A stretch of 64,000 nucleotides of DNA from Emydura subglobosa (GCA_007922225.1 ML679961.1:7113702-7177701), one strand, 5' to 3'; positions 24,206-37,021 are shown, counted from the first letter of the stretch. The notes: generated from the letters alone by a model not told the origin. Made by a program: numbers and translations.

Positions 24206-27200
24206 ATCGGAGAGCGGACCCAATCGACATGAGAACAACAGACAGCCATGGAGACGCCTGCGTTTACTGTCTGCCCTAGACGCAGGCTGGAGATTTAGGA
24301 AGTGTAATGCAGTGGGGAGTGTGAATTGCTAGCCTGCAGAGGGGAAGGGCACAGCTCACGGAGTGCCTCTGTTGCCAGTGGCGGGTGGCAGTGGGGAGTG
24401 TTTCCCTTGTGGGCATAGAGAGGGCTCCCTCATGCTGTCAGGGCCGGATTTAGGGGCAGGAAACCCAGGCAACCGCCTGGGTGTCAGGGTTGGAGGGCAC
24501 TGAGCTCGGTGTGCTGTTTTTGTTGTTAGTGACAAACGGGAAAATCGAATATTTGAAGTAAAACGTTTCAGGTATTCCATATGTGGATTCATTTTTCACT
24601 CCCTCCTAGAAGAGATATATCTATCTATATACATTCATATTCTAGGATTTAGGCGTTTATATATATATATGGCAGAAATAAATACAGATCCTACCGTTCA
24701 AACTGATCATCTTATATGACAGGGATAAATCATGCATGCAGATCATGCATCAAAGTCACGAAGTGGGTTACAAATGCAATAAAAAACAAGATATTCAAAA
24801 GTTTAACAAATGGAGGGAGGGGTGCCAAAGACACGCCTTGCCTGGAGTGTCATTTGGTCTAGGCGAGCCAGCCTGCTGTGAACAGGTAGTAGTGATTCAC
24901 CCTGGACACCTCAGTCTTGACCTTTGATCCCCGACCTGATCTTGAAACGCCTTATACAGGGGCTTCTGTCTAATCATATCAAGTGTAGGATAAGCTAAAC
25001 TGCTTAGGGGAACACTATTATGCACATAGGGAAAACTATGCTATAAAACACTTTCGAAATAGGCTTTGTCATAAGCAGGAGGCCTCATACGGCCTGGCAG
25101 TTATTGTACATTAGCGTGTGTTTTTGAACTAGGTTATAAGAGTCCAGAGGCCCTTTGAAATATGTATTTTGTGATCAAGAAGAAAATGGCAAAAGAACAA
25201 AAACTAGCTTGAAATGACAAATCCTTAGGTGATTTTTGGTACATGGAACTATCAGAAAGCCAAATGAATGTGTTGGAAATATTGGGAAATGTATTGAGAC
25301 AAATAACTTATGTCAACTCCACGGACACAGGACTGGGCGGGAATCTCAATATCATCACTGGACACGTGCGGCAAAAGGTGTATAAATTCAGGTGTGTGTC
25401 CAACCTCCAGTGGGAACACTGGGGTGACAGGATGGTGGAAGCCTGGGTCATTACATCTCACTTGTGTCCTTCTCCACTTACTTTTCTTTCTCTCCTTTCC
25501 TGATACTTCTAATTGTTCCAAAAGGCTCTGAGTATGTACAATGCAGGGGATTGTTCTGCTATACTTATTTTGCTTTTCTGTGGTTGCTATTATACGTGCA
25601 TGTGTTTAAATACTAAAAAAGTTCTCATGTCGTTGTGTGATTTCCCAGTTTATCTCCTATAGTCAATTTATATAGCTGCCTGAGTAAAATAACCTGGTAT
25701 TAGTGACCTGTGAATTTTGCACGCTAAATTAATGAAAGGCTACAAGTGGTGTCATGAACAGGATTGGTGAGCCATGCAGTAGAGATCAAAGGTCACAACT
25801 TTGACCAGAGATAAGGAAGATTTTCTAGGCAAAAACCTGTTTTGTTTCCTTAAAAAATAATGTGCAGCACTGCAGTGCAGTGAAAAGGAAGTACAGACAT
25901 TTCCTCTTTTTGAATGCCTCGCGCTAAAGTAAGACGACAGAAATGATAAAATTCCTCCGTGTCACGCTGGTCTAAAAACGGCTGATGGCATGTGAAGACA
26001 GAGAAGGCAGAATTCTTCAGTGTTGTTCCGGCTTAAGCTGGATGATGCCCCATGTGGAAAGTGGGAAGGTAGGAGGAAACTCAGAAATTAGATACTCCCC
26101 GCTGTCAGTCTGGAGATGAAAAAATTCCTCTGGAACTGTTCTGACCACAAGGGGCTGACAACAGGAGAGGAAAACAGCGTTTGGGCACTCTCTCCATTTT
26201 GCACAGAGAAGCAAAATTCCTCTGCTGCTATTCTAGCCACAGATGGCTGAAGGCCCACTGGGCATAGCCAGGGATTTCATTTAAGGCAGGAGGAAAACAG
26301 CAGTGGGGCTGTTAAATTGCAATGCGTAAGGGCAGGGATGCCTTCTGCTGTTATTGCTGTTGTGTGTATGTTCACAATGGCGGAGGCTCAGCTAGATGAT
26401 CTTAAAGTTTTGGAAACATTTGTCACTAATTATATTGCTCCCCTAGAGATTTGTGTGTTTTGTTTACCACAGAAGTGGAGAAAAAGAACAAAGCCAGGAA
26501 CGTAAAAGGAAATTACACTGGCTTTTAAAAGATTCCACTAAGAATCCGTTTGCCTTAATAATTAAAGAGTTAAATAATTATAAAGGTGAGATAAATTAAT
26601 CTTGTTAAAATAAAGATATTATTCAAGTATTTCACTGAATAATTTAAAGTTAAAAGTATTAAGTCCTTAATTATTGTTGAATCTTTTGTCATTGTAATTC
26701 CTGTGTGATCTGTAAGTCCACCGTGGGATAAATATGAAATTAAAGAATCAGAGTTAGCACTTGAATTTGGTTAAGGAAATATAGCTGTGTTGTAAAGAAA
26801 GGCCCTAACTAGGAAGTAGAAGAAAGGCCTTGAAAACAATTAATGAGGCCAGAAGGAAGAAAGTAGAGAGGATGTCTGGTTTAATGAATAACTAATGAGG
26901 TAGAGATAGAGGAAGTGTCTAAAAAGAAGGCCTCTGACCAATCGGAGGTGACTGCAGATGGTTTTAAATAAAACAAAGAGAATCGATCTTAAAATGAGCC
27001 AACACAGCCCTTCCCAACCCATACTCCAGGGTTAAATTCTGTATGAACCCAAGTGCAATGGGAAAACTGTTGGACAGCAAGAGGAGGGGAGGAAAGGCCT
27101 TGGGAGGGAAGGAGTTTGTAAATCTTATCTGGATGAAGACTGGAAATAAGGGTGAACGGTCTCCAAATGGTTTTTATCTGAAGTCTGTAATTGGCACTGA

Positions 27201-27366
27201 CATCACTTGTACAGTGTAGGGAACCTTGTTTATCCTTTCTACAGCCTCAGAAGGCTTTACCCAGGAATTCTGCATCTTGTGCTTTTTTACAAGGAACATA
27301 ACTAGCACCAGATCCCTTACATTGAACGATCACTCACAGGTTTTTCCATCATACTAACCCTTCCGC
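24206..27366. other. Intergenic, mostly unrecognised
   Basis: Bases 24600-24690 hold atat/ctat low-complexity sequence. A degenerate repeated unit lies at 25948-26250 and is listed separately. The small ORFs elsewhere have no recognisable domain, and no exon with convincing splice sites was seen. Confidence 0.4.
25948..26250. repeat. Degenerate spaced repeat with AATTCCTCTG heads
   Basis: The word aattcctctg or a near form occurs at 25950, 26011, 26123 and 26215. In most cases 'ggctga' follows some 30 bases later (25979, 26153, 26245). Intervals are irregular (61, 112, 92), so this is an eroded tandem array or several copies of a short element. Confidence 0.5.
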
Positions 27367-27641
27367 ATGGTTGCACCACAAACTGGGCACATAAACAGGC
27401 AATGGATCGACCACAATTGTGAAACTATTGTGAATATGATACGCTGTGCAGAGGAGGACTGCAAGACAGCGTGGCTTACTGATTTGATGACCGAATGCCC
27501 CGGTGAGACCCCCCTAGAAAGCACTGATATCTACAATGAGTTATCTCCAACCGAAAAGTCAGAAATGATGGCTGTGTTGTGACATCACGAGCAGGTGTGC
27601 TCCAAATGGCCAGGCCTAACTAACAGAACGATCCATTAGAT

Positions 27642-27958
27642 CAGTGGTTCTCAAATGGTGTTCCGCGGAACCCTAGGGTTCCGTGGGCTGAGCGGAAGGG
27701 TTCCGCGAAGAAGCTGTACCGCGCCGCCGAATGTTAAAAAAATCTGGTGCCGCCGAACAGCTGTTCGGGCGCCACCGTTCAGCTGTTCTCACGCCGCTGA
27801 GCAGCTGATGTTGCCACCGAAAACGGCCCTGAAAGTGCGCCGCCGAATCAAGCAAACACCACACCGCCGAAAAGAGGAAGATTTCCTTGACTTTTCGGCG
27901 GACGGTATGGCATGGGCGCGCAAGGGTTCCGAGGGTGGAAAGAAATTGAGACACACTG
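27642..27958. mobile_element. hAT-like MITE 1 (317 bp)
   Basis: It starts cagtggttctcaaatgg and ends ttgagacacactg, an inverted match to the start. It is flanked on both sides by the identical 8-bp sequence cattagat (27634-27641 and 27959-27966), the target length of hAT transposons. Inside are inverted gttccgcgg/ccgcggaac-type words. No coding capacity. Confidence 0.85.
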
Positions 27959-27966
27959 CATTAGAT

Positions 27967-28136
27967 CAATGGTTCTCAACCTGTGAGCTGCTTGTAGCCC
28001 AATCAGCACACAGTTGTGGCGCGTGTGACATCCTCAGGGCCATATGGGTAGTATATATGTTGTGTGGATGCGGCCCACGTAACACATGGAGAACAGCATA
28101 TGCGGCCCATAAGGGTAAATAGACTGAGAACCACTG
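27967..28136. mobile_element. hAT-like MITE 2 (170 bp)
   Basis: It starts caatggttctcaacctg and ends actgagaaccactg, inverted ends with one mismatch in the first ten bases. It is flanked by cattagat at 27959-27966, shared with MITE 1, and at 28137-28144. The inside, with tgtgagctgcttgtagccc, differs from MITE 1. Confidence 0.85.
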
Positions 28137-28458
28137 CATTAGATCAAGATTGAAGGGCCACATTCTGCATCCAGCATCGCCTATCAGACAACTGGTAGAA
28201 TGTATATAAGGAGACAGCAACCATACTGGAAATGGGAGTAGACACAGAGTCCAATTGGGCCTTCCAAGTTGTCATAATTTCCGAAAGGGGTGGGACAATA
28301 AGGTTTTGTGTGGACTGCAGGAAACTTAAATGCTGTCATGGTGCTTGGTACATAGCTCGTGCCCAGGACTGATGATATGCTGGACATGGGAGGTAGGGTA
28401 ACGTTCTTGATTTAACGAAAGGATGTTGGCAGATCCCCTTGGACAGTGAAGTGCAGGG

Positions 28459-30390
28459 AAAAAAATGTCCTTCTTAACTGGTTTGGCTAACATAAATAAT
28501 AATAAAATGAAACAATAAATAATAATAAACCCTCTTCCCTGCCACACTAGCTAATTATTACGTGCCTTCGCAAATCATTTGCGTGTCCTGTGTTAAAGCT
28601 GACACCTTGTGTCCTTCCTATGAAAAAGCCAAGAAGTCAAGAAAAGTCAGTGCAGTGGGAGAACCAGTGGAAAAACTGCACACGCTAGTCCCTTGTGTGA
28701 CATATTACTTAGTAGACATAGAGCGTGTTACATATCCAACGTGCTATACAATCATTAACTAATTAATACTCGCTTAATTAAGATAAAATTTCATGTTTTG
28801 AAAGGGCACAATGAAAAGCCAATGTCTGAGAGCTGTAAAAACCCATTGAGAACAGCAGGTGGGGTAATTTGCCACTTGAACTTTCCACATGCTGCACTGG
28901 GATGGGCCTGTGTTTCTAATGAATAAGAAACTGGCCTGATTGCAATTTAAGTTAATTTAGAAATGTGGATTTAATTTCCCTTCTTCTTTTCGTGCATACT
29001 CAGGGAGTAAACACATGCCAGAAAGAAAGGTCTTTCCATGAAGAATCTGAACAATTAAAAAAAATGAAATTACCGTTTCTCGTGTGCTTTAGTGAAGCGT
29101 GTCAGTTTTTTGTCAAAACCTCATGGAAATACCATCAGGTATATCTGGGGAGCTTTTTCTAATAGCAAAATGATCTGTCCATGGTACATATTTCAAACGG
29201 TAGTGGTACCAAACATTTCTATTTGTATGGCCTTTAACCCCTTTTTCAAACACACAGCAACTCCTGCAATTTTGTCTTATATTTCCTGCCCTCTTCCCCT
29301 TTCCAAACACACACGGATCTGCCATAGCATGAAAGGAGAGCTAGATGCTGTGGTTCTTTAGCCAGTTATTACTGCTCCTGACTCAAGCAGCAGTAGAATA
29401 ACTCTGTGTGCTAACTCTGCAGTAATCCCAGTCCTTGACAACCCAATAGTGAGATACAAAGTTGGAGCCTCAAATTTAAGCCCCTGTTAAACCTGTGGGC
29501 TAACCCCATGTTGGTGTTACAGGTTCAGTACCGTTCCCACTGAAGTTCACGACACTGGGAGCAGGGTTTGCCCCGGGTGTATTAACATGCCTGTGTGGTG
29601 TTGGCTAAAAGGGGAAGGGAAGGCTTGGAAAGGGAAGTCAGAGACACGTTCGGGTATGCACTGGCTCTGGTTTGCATTTCACGGTTTCACTGTTTTCTTT
29701 TGGATTCCCAAATGCCCAGGTGGACCAGGGCACCCCTCCCCCCACCTCCAGAGCCCTGCTGGGACACAGTCTGAGTGGCAATCCATGGATGGCTGTTAGT
29801 TGCTAAATGACACAGCTGCCTTTGCTGCCCAGCTAGAGATGGGCGCTGCAGCAACCACCCAATGCAGCAACAGCGCTGCCCAGGGCAACAGCAGCTAAGC
29901 TACCCCGCTTGGCATAGGGTGTTTTTGGAACCTGTAAGTATTGGCGTACCCAGAGTCCATCACGAATCCGACATGACCGCTGGGAACGAGGGTGCGGCAA
30001 CTGTGCTCACCGGTCCCCCAGAGTGGTTCCCTCTTCCCACTAGGACACGTTAGTTGCGCTGTTTCTGAAGGTGGATAGCTCATAAGAGAGGCTTCCCAAA
30101 TCACTCGCAGGTGCTGGTGTTCGGATAGCTTGTTCTTCCCCAGCCAGTGCTCTGAGCTCTGCTGTACCTGCCACTGTATGGTCCCAGGGATGCAACATTA
30201 AACCTTCTGTGGGACCAGCCCTGGTGTCCAAGTCCTACCTCCCTTTTTTTGCCTTCCCTTGATGTTGCTCCTGTGATGTTCTGTGTCCGCACTGGAGTGG
30301 TGTGCACACCCTGTGAGTTACCAGCTGTGGTTCTAGACCTCCACACCCCCTTATTATGCAAGAGCTTATCTGTCTGTGCCCTCCACTACT
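28459..30390. other. Intergenic, nothing recognised
   Basis: This is AT-rich to ordinary sequence with no identifiable exon or repeat. The ORFs are short and overlap on both strands. Confidence 0.4.
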
Positions 30391-30677
30391 GAGGTCTGGG
30401 CTACGCTACAGGCTATATCTGAATAAAGATGTTGCTCAGGGGTGTGAAAAATCCGCACTCCTGAGTGACATAGTTATACCCACCTAACCCCCCCCCGTAG
30501 ACAGTGCTATGTTGGCAGGCGAGCCTCTCCCGCTGACATAGCTACTGCCTCTTGGGGAGATGGGTGAACTACGCCGACAGGAGCGCTCTCAGCATTTCAC
30601 GGTTAAAGCGCTACAGCGGTGCAGTTGCATCGGTGTAGCTGCGCCAATGCAGCATTTTCAGTGTAGACGTGCCCTGA
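30391..30677. repeat. Candidate MITE ending in gtgtagacgtgccctgag
   Basis: The right end, agtgtagacgtgccctgag, is roughly inverted to the left side (gaggtctgggctacgctac). The middle has 'gccgacaggagcgctctc' and 'cggtgtagctgcgcc', phrases I associate with an abundant reptilian DNA element. The termini are imperfect and no target duplication was resolved. Confidence 0.45.
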
Positions 30678-30949
30678 GACTCCTCAAAGCAGAGGAGTGA
30701 TTCTGTCTCCTGTGAAAGAGATCCCTGGGTGTCTGTGAGCCCCAGCTGGTCCCGGCTTCATACAAGAACCTGTAACAGGGAGGATCCGTGCGACAAGCCA
30801 ATTGTCTCACTGAGAGCTGAGTAGCTTATCTTTCTGGGGCCCTGGCCTTTACTGTCAGCACTGGTTAGTTCCCAACTGATCACTTCACAAGTGATTTAGA
30901 TAGATGAGAGCTATCACTGTCACACTGCCTAGATTGGGGGGGTGGGGGG

Positions 30950-31680
30950 GTGAGAACGATGACATTTATTATGTTGTTTAACATCAGTATGTCAAAATCA
31001 TAGTAATCCATGTGAGATATGCCATGTCAAGAACTGTTAGAAAGGCTGTAATGTGCTAAGTAAGATGATGATGTTTATGTTCATGTGTTATGTGTGTGAT
31101 GAAAGTTATGGATATGGTTGATATCTCTGTATTTCAAATTGTGCTGTCTTTCTGGGCGACACCCCAGACAGGATGGCTGCAGCAATAGCCTGCTTAATGG
31201 CCCATTAAGAGATTCACAGGTATAAGGGGCCAGGGGGAGAAGCCAGGAATATACCTGATGAGTCACCAGGACTTACTCATGTGACTCTGGACTCCATTTT
31301 AGTTCCTGTAAAATTCCACAAGCAGCATGGCCAAGCCCAAAGGACATAAAAGGCAGCTGCCCAGGATCCATTTTGTCTTCTGTCCTCAGTCTTCACCTAC
31401 CTCTGGATCAACTCATCTACAACTGAACTGAAGCTGTGAAACAAAGGACTGAGACCCAGCCAGGTACTGGATGTACACCAGAGGGACTATACAAGCCTGC
31501 AAACTCCACAATTCTACTAGAAACCGGATCTATATGGACTTTCAAATCAACCGTATGTATCTGATTGCTTTAATCCTTTAACATTTCTCTTATTGTTTGT
31601 TTCTTTTCTTTTATAATAAACCTTTAGTTTTAGTCACTAAAGGATTGGCTGGCAGCGTAGTATTTTGCAGTGCTGAGAGG
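30950..31680 (+). mobile_element. LTR, family B copy 2
   Basis: From 'ggacataaaaggcagctgcc' (31342) to 'ggattggctggcagcgtagt' it is collinear with 13476-13825, including an AATAAA in ttttataataaaccttt. The upstream 400 bases (U3) do not match copy 1 and may represent another subfamily. No coding region lies next to it, so it is probably a solo LTR. The left boundary is approximate. Confidence 0.6.
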
Positions 31681-31842
31681 CTCCTGAGAGGCCCCACCCA
31701 GAGGCTTACTGGGACAGACAGGGCCATTTCCTGCCGTGTCCTTGAGAAGCCTTACGGCATTAGTCCATCGTATTACAAATACAAAATGTATGCATCCCTG
31801 TGGGAGCGCATGTAAAGTCCACAGACGGGGCGGAAGATGAAG

Positions 31843-32595
31843 TGTCATGAGCGCCAGAGGACTATTTGAAACAACATGTCAGCCAAGAATGAACTTTTGG
31901 GACAAACAAAGTTAAATGGGTTTCCTAGGAAATCTCCAGGGGGAGGTGAATGCAAGTAGCCCACCTCCAATTACACAAAAACCTCGGCCTCTTGAAGCTA
32001 CACCCTGAGGCGGGGACCTTTGTCTGCTGATCACCTGTTACATGGAGGACAAGATCAAAGGCTCAGACTGTACAAAGGAATGAATGAACGGTGCAGACGT
32101 GTGCTTGTTCTGCGTAAGAACTGTTACCAACTTGTAGCCACAGGCGAAAACCCTTTGGGGTCAGGGTGGGTGTTGAAGGATTGACCCCGTACCAGAGCCT
32201 GTGGTGGAGTTGGGGTGATCTCCAGTACACTTAGTAGCGTGTAGGCGCCTTTACTCTTTAATAGGTTTTCTCTGTAATGCTTGCATCTTAAGAATAAAAG
32301 TGTTTGCTCAGAAAGTGCTGTGTGGTAGCTTATAACAGTGGGCGATTACAATTGTTCATAGCTGCTGGTGATAAAGCAAAGCACAGAGGCAGGCCTGCTT
32401 AGGTGGTCTGGCCCACTGGGAATATCAGAGTGTAGTCAAGGAACTGTGCAGCCTGGAAAAACCCTGCTCAGGAGGGAGAGAGACATGGGTCTCCACCTAT
32501 GAAAGGTGATGGCTGGGAGCCAGGAGCCTAGAGGTGGGTGTCCTTGTTAGACCGTGGAGGGAGCAATACAGGTGAAGCAGCCCTGAACTGTGACA
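31843..32595 (+). mobile_element. Solo LTR with TGTCA/TGACA ends
   Basis: The 753-bp block starts tgtcatgagcgcc and ends gaactgtgaca, giving the 5-bp inverted TGTCA/TGACA ends typical of LTRs. A polyadenylation signal sits in taagaataaaagtg near 32291. No clear target duplication is visible and no internal region adjoins it. The boundaries are inferred from the inverted ends. Confidence 0.5.
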
Positions 32596-34079
32596 CTGAT
32601 CTTGTCATTTTTCTTTTTTAAATCACTACTGCCCAAAATGCTCCATTTCCCTTATAACTGCAGCTTCCAATAGTTCCCTGAGATGTTGCTAGACAGCGTA
32701 TTATAAATGCAAGGGCCTGGGGTCGCTCTTTAAAAGGCATTGCATCAGTGAGACAAATACAATGCGGAACAGCTGTGGCGTGTCCTCAGGATGTAAGGAC
32801 AAACTCTGCTCGAACTTCCTCCAGCTTGCAAGTTATCCTCTCCTTCCAGAATCAGAGAATCTCTAACGCCAAAAGCAAGTCTGCCCTGATTCACACTTTC
32901 CTCATGGCACCCAGTGACCGAGAGCTTGGCTTCCCAAGGCCAGGTATGATCAGGGCCTGACGCTTCAGCACTCACATGCCTGGGTTTAAGAACTGTGCTA
33001 TGAGCTGAATTTTTCTTCAGAACCACGGGATTCATGCTTGCTGCCCCATTAGGCACTCCGATGGCCACTCAGCAGCCATGCAGCCCGGTAGCAGTCTTCC
33101 AACAGCCTGGTCCACTGGAACGGGTACCCACTGGCAATTTTGCTTGATCCCCACTTGTGCTCAGAAAGAGAGGTCCTTTGACCTGCTGGAACAATGGCAG
33201 GCTGTTTCTCACATGGCCGACTTTCCTTCCATTCTGTGTCTCACAGCTGTTATGTGGAATTACACTGGGGACACATATGGTTCCTTCTAAAAAAAACCCC
33301 AAACCCCAGCGTAATCCTTCCCTTTCAACAACCTTCTTAGAGAGTCTATTTAATGGACTTGTGCCTATACGGAGACGCACTAGATTATTAAACCAGTGAT
33401 GCACATCTTCTATTGCAGGGACAGAATATGGGAATGAGAGGGTACGCTGAAATCATCACGAGTAGGGACCGTTTTGACCGCTGGCACTTCCAGCTCTAGT
33501 ATACTGTTAATGTGCTGTGCAGGAAGCAATGACAATTCAAGTCAAATATCTCCCGAACGGTGCTCATTTAATCTCCTGTGACCAGTGCAAGCTGGTATGG
33601 CATACCCTCCCTCTCTGGATACTGCCACAGTGCACTTGTGTCCAGCAATCCCTCCCGGTATGTCCCTTTCAGTACGTTTCGGGGTGTGTGGTCCTTTTGT
33701 GCTTTAGATCTATTTAAAACTCTGTTACATTCTTCTGAAACTCCTTGTGTTGATTCTTGGGGAGTTTTCTTGGTCCTCTGCACGTGGGACATTTATTATC
33801 CATGGTATCGGCCCCTCAGTGGGAGCCAGTACAACCAGTAAAGGAGCTGAATGGAGTGGATCTCCTTTCATGCTTCTCTCTGAGCTCCTTGTTCTTCACA
33901 CTCACCAGTGTGGGATTTGGTGGGTTAAATAATTAACTGCCACATGTCCCTTTTCTTCACCCTGGAAGCAGAACCACAGGCTGGATGCACTGGGGAAGTA
34001 GACATGAAACAGCTGGTGGCTCTGGAGGAGACTCACCAACTGGTGTTTGGGTTCTCTGGTTTTCTAGACTCTACAGAGA
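32596..34079. other. Intergenic, nothing recognised
   Basis: No exon, RNA gene or repeat I can name. The overlapping 60-110 codon ORFs on both strands are uninformative. Confidence 0.4.
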
Positions 34080-34198
34080 GGGAAGCTTGACAAAGCCCTG
34101 CCTGGGATGATTTAGTTGGGGTTGGTTCTGCTGTAGGCAGTGGGTGAGACTAGATACCTCCTGAGATCCCTTCCAATCTTCATCTTCTATGATTCTAA
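34080..34198 (+). mobile_element. CR1 LINE 3'-end fragment (sense)
   Basis: It contains 'cctgcctgggatgatttag', 'ttggggttggttctgctg', 'gagatcccttccaatctt' and ends 'tctatgattctaag', the canonical CR1 3' terminus in sense orientation. Only about 120 bp is present. Confidence 0.92.
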
Positions 34199-36869
34199 GC
34201 CGTAATTCAGCTATTTGTTTGGATAGTTGAACCCTTCCTTTACAAAGACTCCTTATTGCAGTGGGACTTGGGGTCTCCATGCCGCTTTCCAAAGATGTTA
34301 TCCTACTCCCGTTTTGTGTTTGCATCTGAGATATACTCTTGGAATGGCCCAGATACCTCTTCATCCCATCTGCTTTAGCTGCACGCCTATCTTTCTCCTT
34401 CCCGAGTAACAATATCGTGCTGGAGAATGGTGGTGGGTGAGCTTCCTTCTGTTCCAGCTGGAGGGTAAGAATCAGAAGCTGATCACATCACCTTCTGCGG
34501 AATGGTTTAAGCAGCGGTTTGTTACATTCTGTGGAGATACTATCCTCTCTTACGGTAACTCTCGTTAAGTAAAACCCACAGCATCTCTAGGCAGTTTGAT
34601 GACTGCTTTTCACCCACATTCAGAACGGGATCCATTTTTTGCAAAGTTCCCTGCTGCCTGTTTTCAAGCATTCCAGTAGCACACTCCAGCTGCCTTTTCA
34701 GTGGGCCTCTTTCCCCAAAGATTTGACAATATCTGAGGCTGAACATGGCAAGCTCTGGAGACTTTCTCTTGCTTTATGACTCAACTTGTAATTGAGTATC
34801 AGGTCAGCTTGGAGATGCCATGGGTCAACCAACTTCCCCATTTTGTTTACGGGATCTCCCTGGAAAAATACCTATTTTCCACTGGCCATAACAGGGTTGG
34901 GCTAGATTAGCTATATTTATTATGTATTCAGTTACCATCTTTGTACAGAAGGAGGGTTGATATCTTCATCAGTGAGCACTGTATTGTGGTGGAAACTATC
35001 CAGCTCATCACAGTAACAGCCTAAATTAGCATGATTATGGCTCCGAGGTATGGTTACAGCATGATGTATTGGTTCAGAGACAGAGTCTCCATCCTGGGCA
35101 GTTCTTTGCAGGCTGCTTCTAGGCTGAGGTTCAGCAGGATTCTGGGTGCCCAGGTTTGACTGAATCCAGCCAAGATCCTTTTCTGAGACATCTTCAAAGC
35201 TTGTTCCACTGGCCCCTTCAGCTGCTTCCCATGCAGACATAGTTCTTGGTCAGATCCCTGCGCACTCTCGCTGGGGTGCATTAAATGACTGATCACAGGG
35301 GCAGTCCAGGAAGCGATGGGGCTATCTCCTGCCTGGCTTGCAAAGAGTAACCCCCTGTCACTTTGCTACCCTCAACACAGGGCTATGGTCCCGCCTCTCC
35401 CCCCTCGATTCAGCGGGGACAGCTACCCTTCCTAGACACAACCATCAGGCGTCTGTGCTCAGGCAGAACCCCTGAGGTCCCTTTTCACAGAATCTATCAG
35501 CACCTTCCAAAATGGTAGCTAAATGTAAATCTTTTCTGGCCCCTCTCTTGACCTGAGATTAAGCACAGTCCACAAAGTTCAAAGGAAACCCAGTTGCGGG
35601 ATTGTCTTGAAAGAGTAAGCCCTTTCCAGAGTTACACTGGGAAAAAGTTCCTAGAAGAGGGTACCTACTCTGGGGAGAATCGATAAGGACTTGATAGTCA
35701 TAAGAGAAGATGTTCCAGAGAAGGGGATGCTTCTGCACGTTGCATTCCACCACTAGACATCACAATGCTGCCTATGTAATCTGGGAAGACAGAAGGAAAT
35801 AACAGGATGATAGATCAAAGCTAATGAGATCATTGCAGTTACCATATTAACGGCACTGGTCCCTCCAAAGGGCAGGCTGGTGTCTTCACGGGGCAATTTT
35901 GGGCTGCCTCCCTGCTTGTCTGTAGCTCAAGCTGACTTCAGCTAAGGGCAGGCATGATTGGGTTAATCATGCTGGGAATAGTTTGTGCAAATAGGATAAT
36001 AGCCATCACCCAAACAACTGGGATTTCCAGGTCTAGAAACTATATTTGAACCTGTTTAAAATCTCATTTTCAAATAAAGCTGTAATATGCAATTCACAGT
36101 GACCTGCTAAAACCAAGCAGCAGGGCTCCTAGTTAGAGAAGGGATAATAAAAGCAGCAATGACATCTGCTGTCCATTCTCTAGATCACTTGAAATTGTAT
36201 TTCACATCTCACAGATTGCCTCTTTAGCGTCTGGATTTATCACTGTCACATCTGCGATGCAGCAAATGCCTTGATGACTCAATGCACTCTGTCCAGCCTC
36301 TTGATTTCTTCCCAAAGAATTGTCTAAACTAAAGCAAGTTTCTCTAGGTATATAAGCTGTTTCCTAGGTAGCTAGCAAAATTCCCTTGCAAGCGTCTGTC
36401 AGATTTCCGACTGTGATGCTCCTTTTCCAGACTCTAGATAAATGAAGAACCTCTACACGTGCTATGAGTTGGGTCCCACCAGAACCATTAAAAAGTGTGG
36501 GCTTCGGAAGTGGCTCAGGTCGCTTCCAACATGAATGCCCGCTGCAAGGTAGCTGTTTGGACAAAGGAAACAGCCCAGAGTGGAGATCAAATGCCAGGCC
36601 TCCACCTTCAGATCTGTAAACCCAAAGCAAGAGATTATAGCTGACAGTGAGATTGGGATCAAATACTACATCAGTGGATACCCATGAACAATTCTGGTGG
36701 ACTCTGGGGCACAGGTTTCCACTGCACATGCTCAGTTGTGGGGAAGTGCTACCCAAGGTGATGGGAGAAGCCTAAAACCGTTCAACAGGGTGGCCCATAG
36801 CTTAGTCTTCTGTAAAGAAGGAAAAACATTGTTCTAGTAATAATAGATGGGGCTGATAGCACAACCTAT
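34199..36869. other. Intergenic, nothing recognised
   Basis: No convincing coding exon or repeat family. The ORFs at 34071-34412 and 36364-36756 on the minus strand have no recognisable motif. Confidence 0.4.
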
Positions 36870-36990
36870 TATTAGGGCTGACGGACACTCCCCATTATAA
36901 AAGACACTTTTCAGTTGCTTATAACTTTGCTAAACCTCAACCCTTTGGGCTGAAATTTTCTGGAAAAACAATCAGCAGCCATTTCTGAAA
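36870..36990. repeat. Dispersed repeat fragment
   Basis: The phrase 'taactttgctaaacctcaac' followed by 'cctttgggctgaaattttc' is familiar to me from a common reptilian interspersed repeat. I cannot assign the family or its ends. Confidence 0.35.
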
Positions 36991-37021
36991 TTAAGGCTAA
37001 AGAAAAAAGAAAGAGAATAAG

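Larger units (their letters stand above)
27367..28458 (+). pseudogene. Second Gypsy pol relic (Gmr1-related)
   Basis: The left part (27367-27633) has an open stretch with LSPTEKSEMMAVL and SKWPGLTNRTIH, matching the pre-RT linker at 17491-17580 (LNPTQTQEVLVLL, SKVPGLTDKIVH). The right part (28265-28458) has RFCVDCRKL at 28301-28327 and LTKGCWQIPLDSEVQGK near 28411-28460, both RT motifs. Two hAT-like MITEs (27642-28136) split the relic. Later RT motifs and RNase H are missing. It is too broken to be active. Confidence 0.75.
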
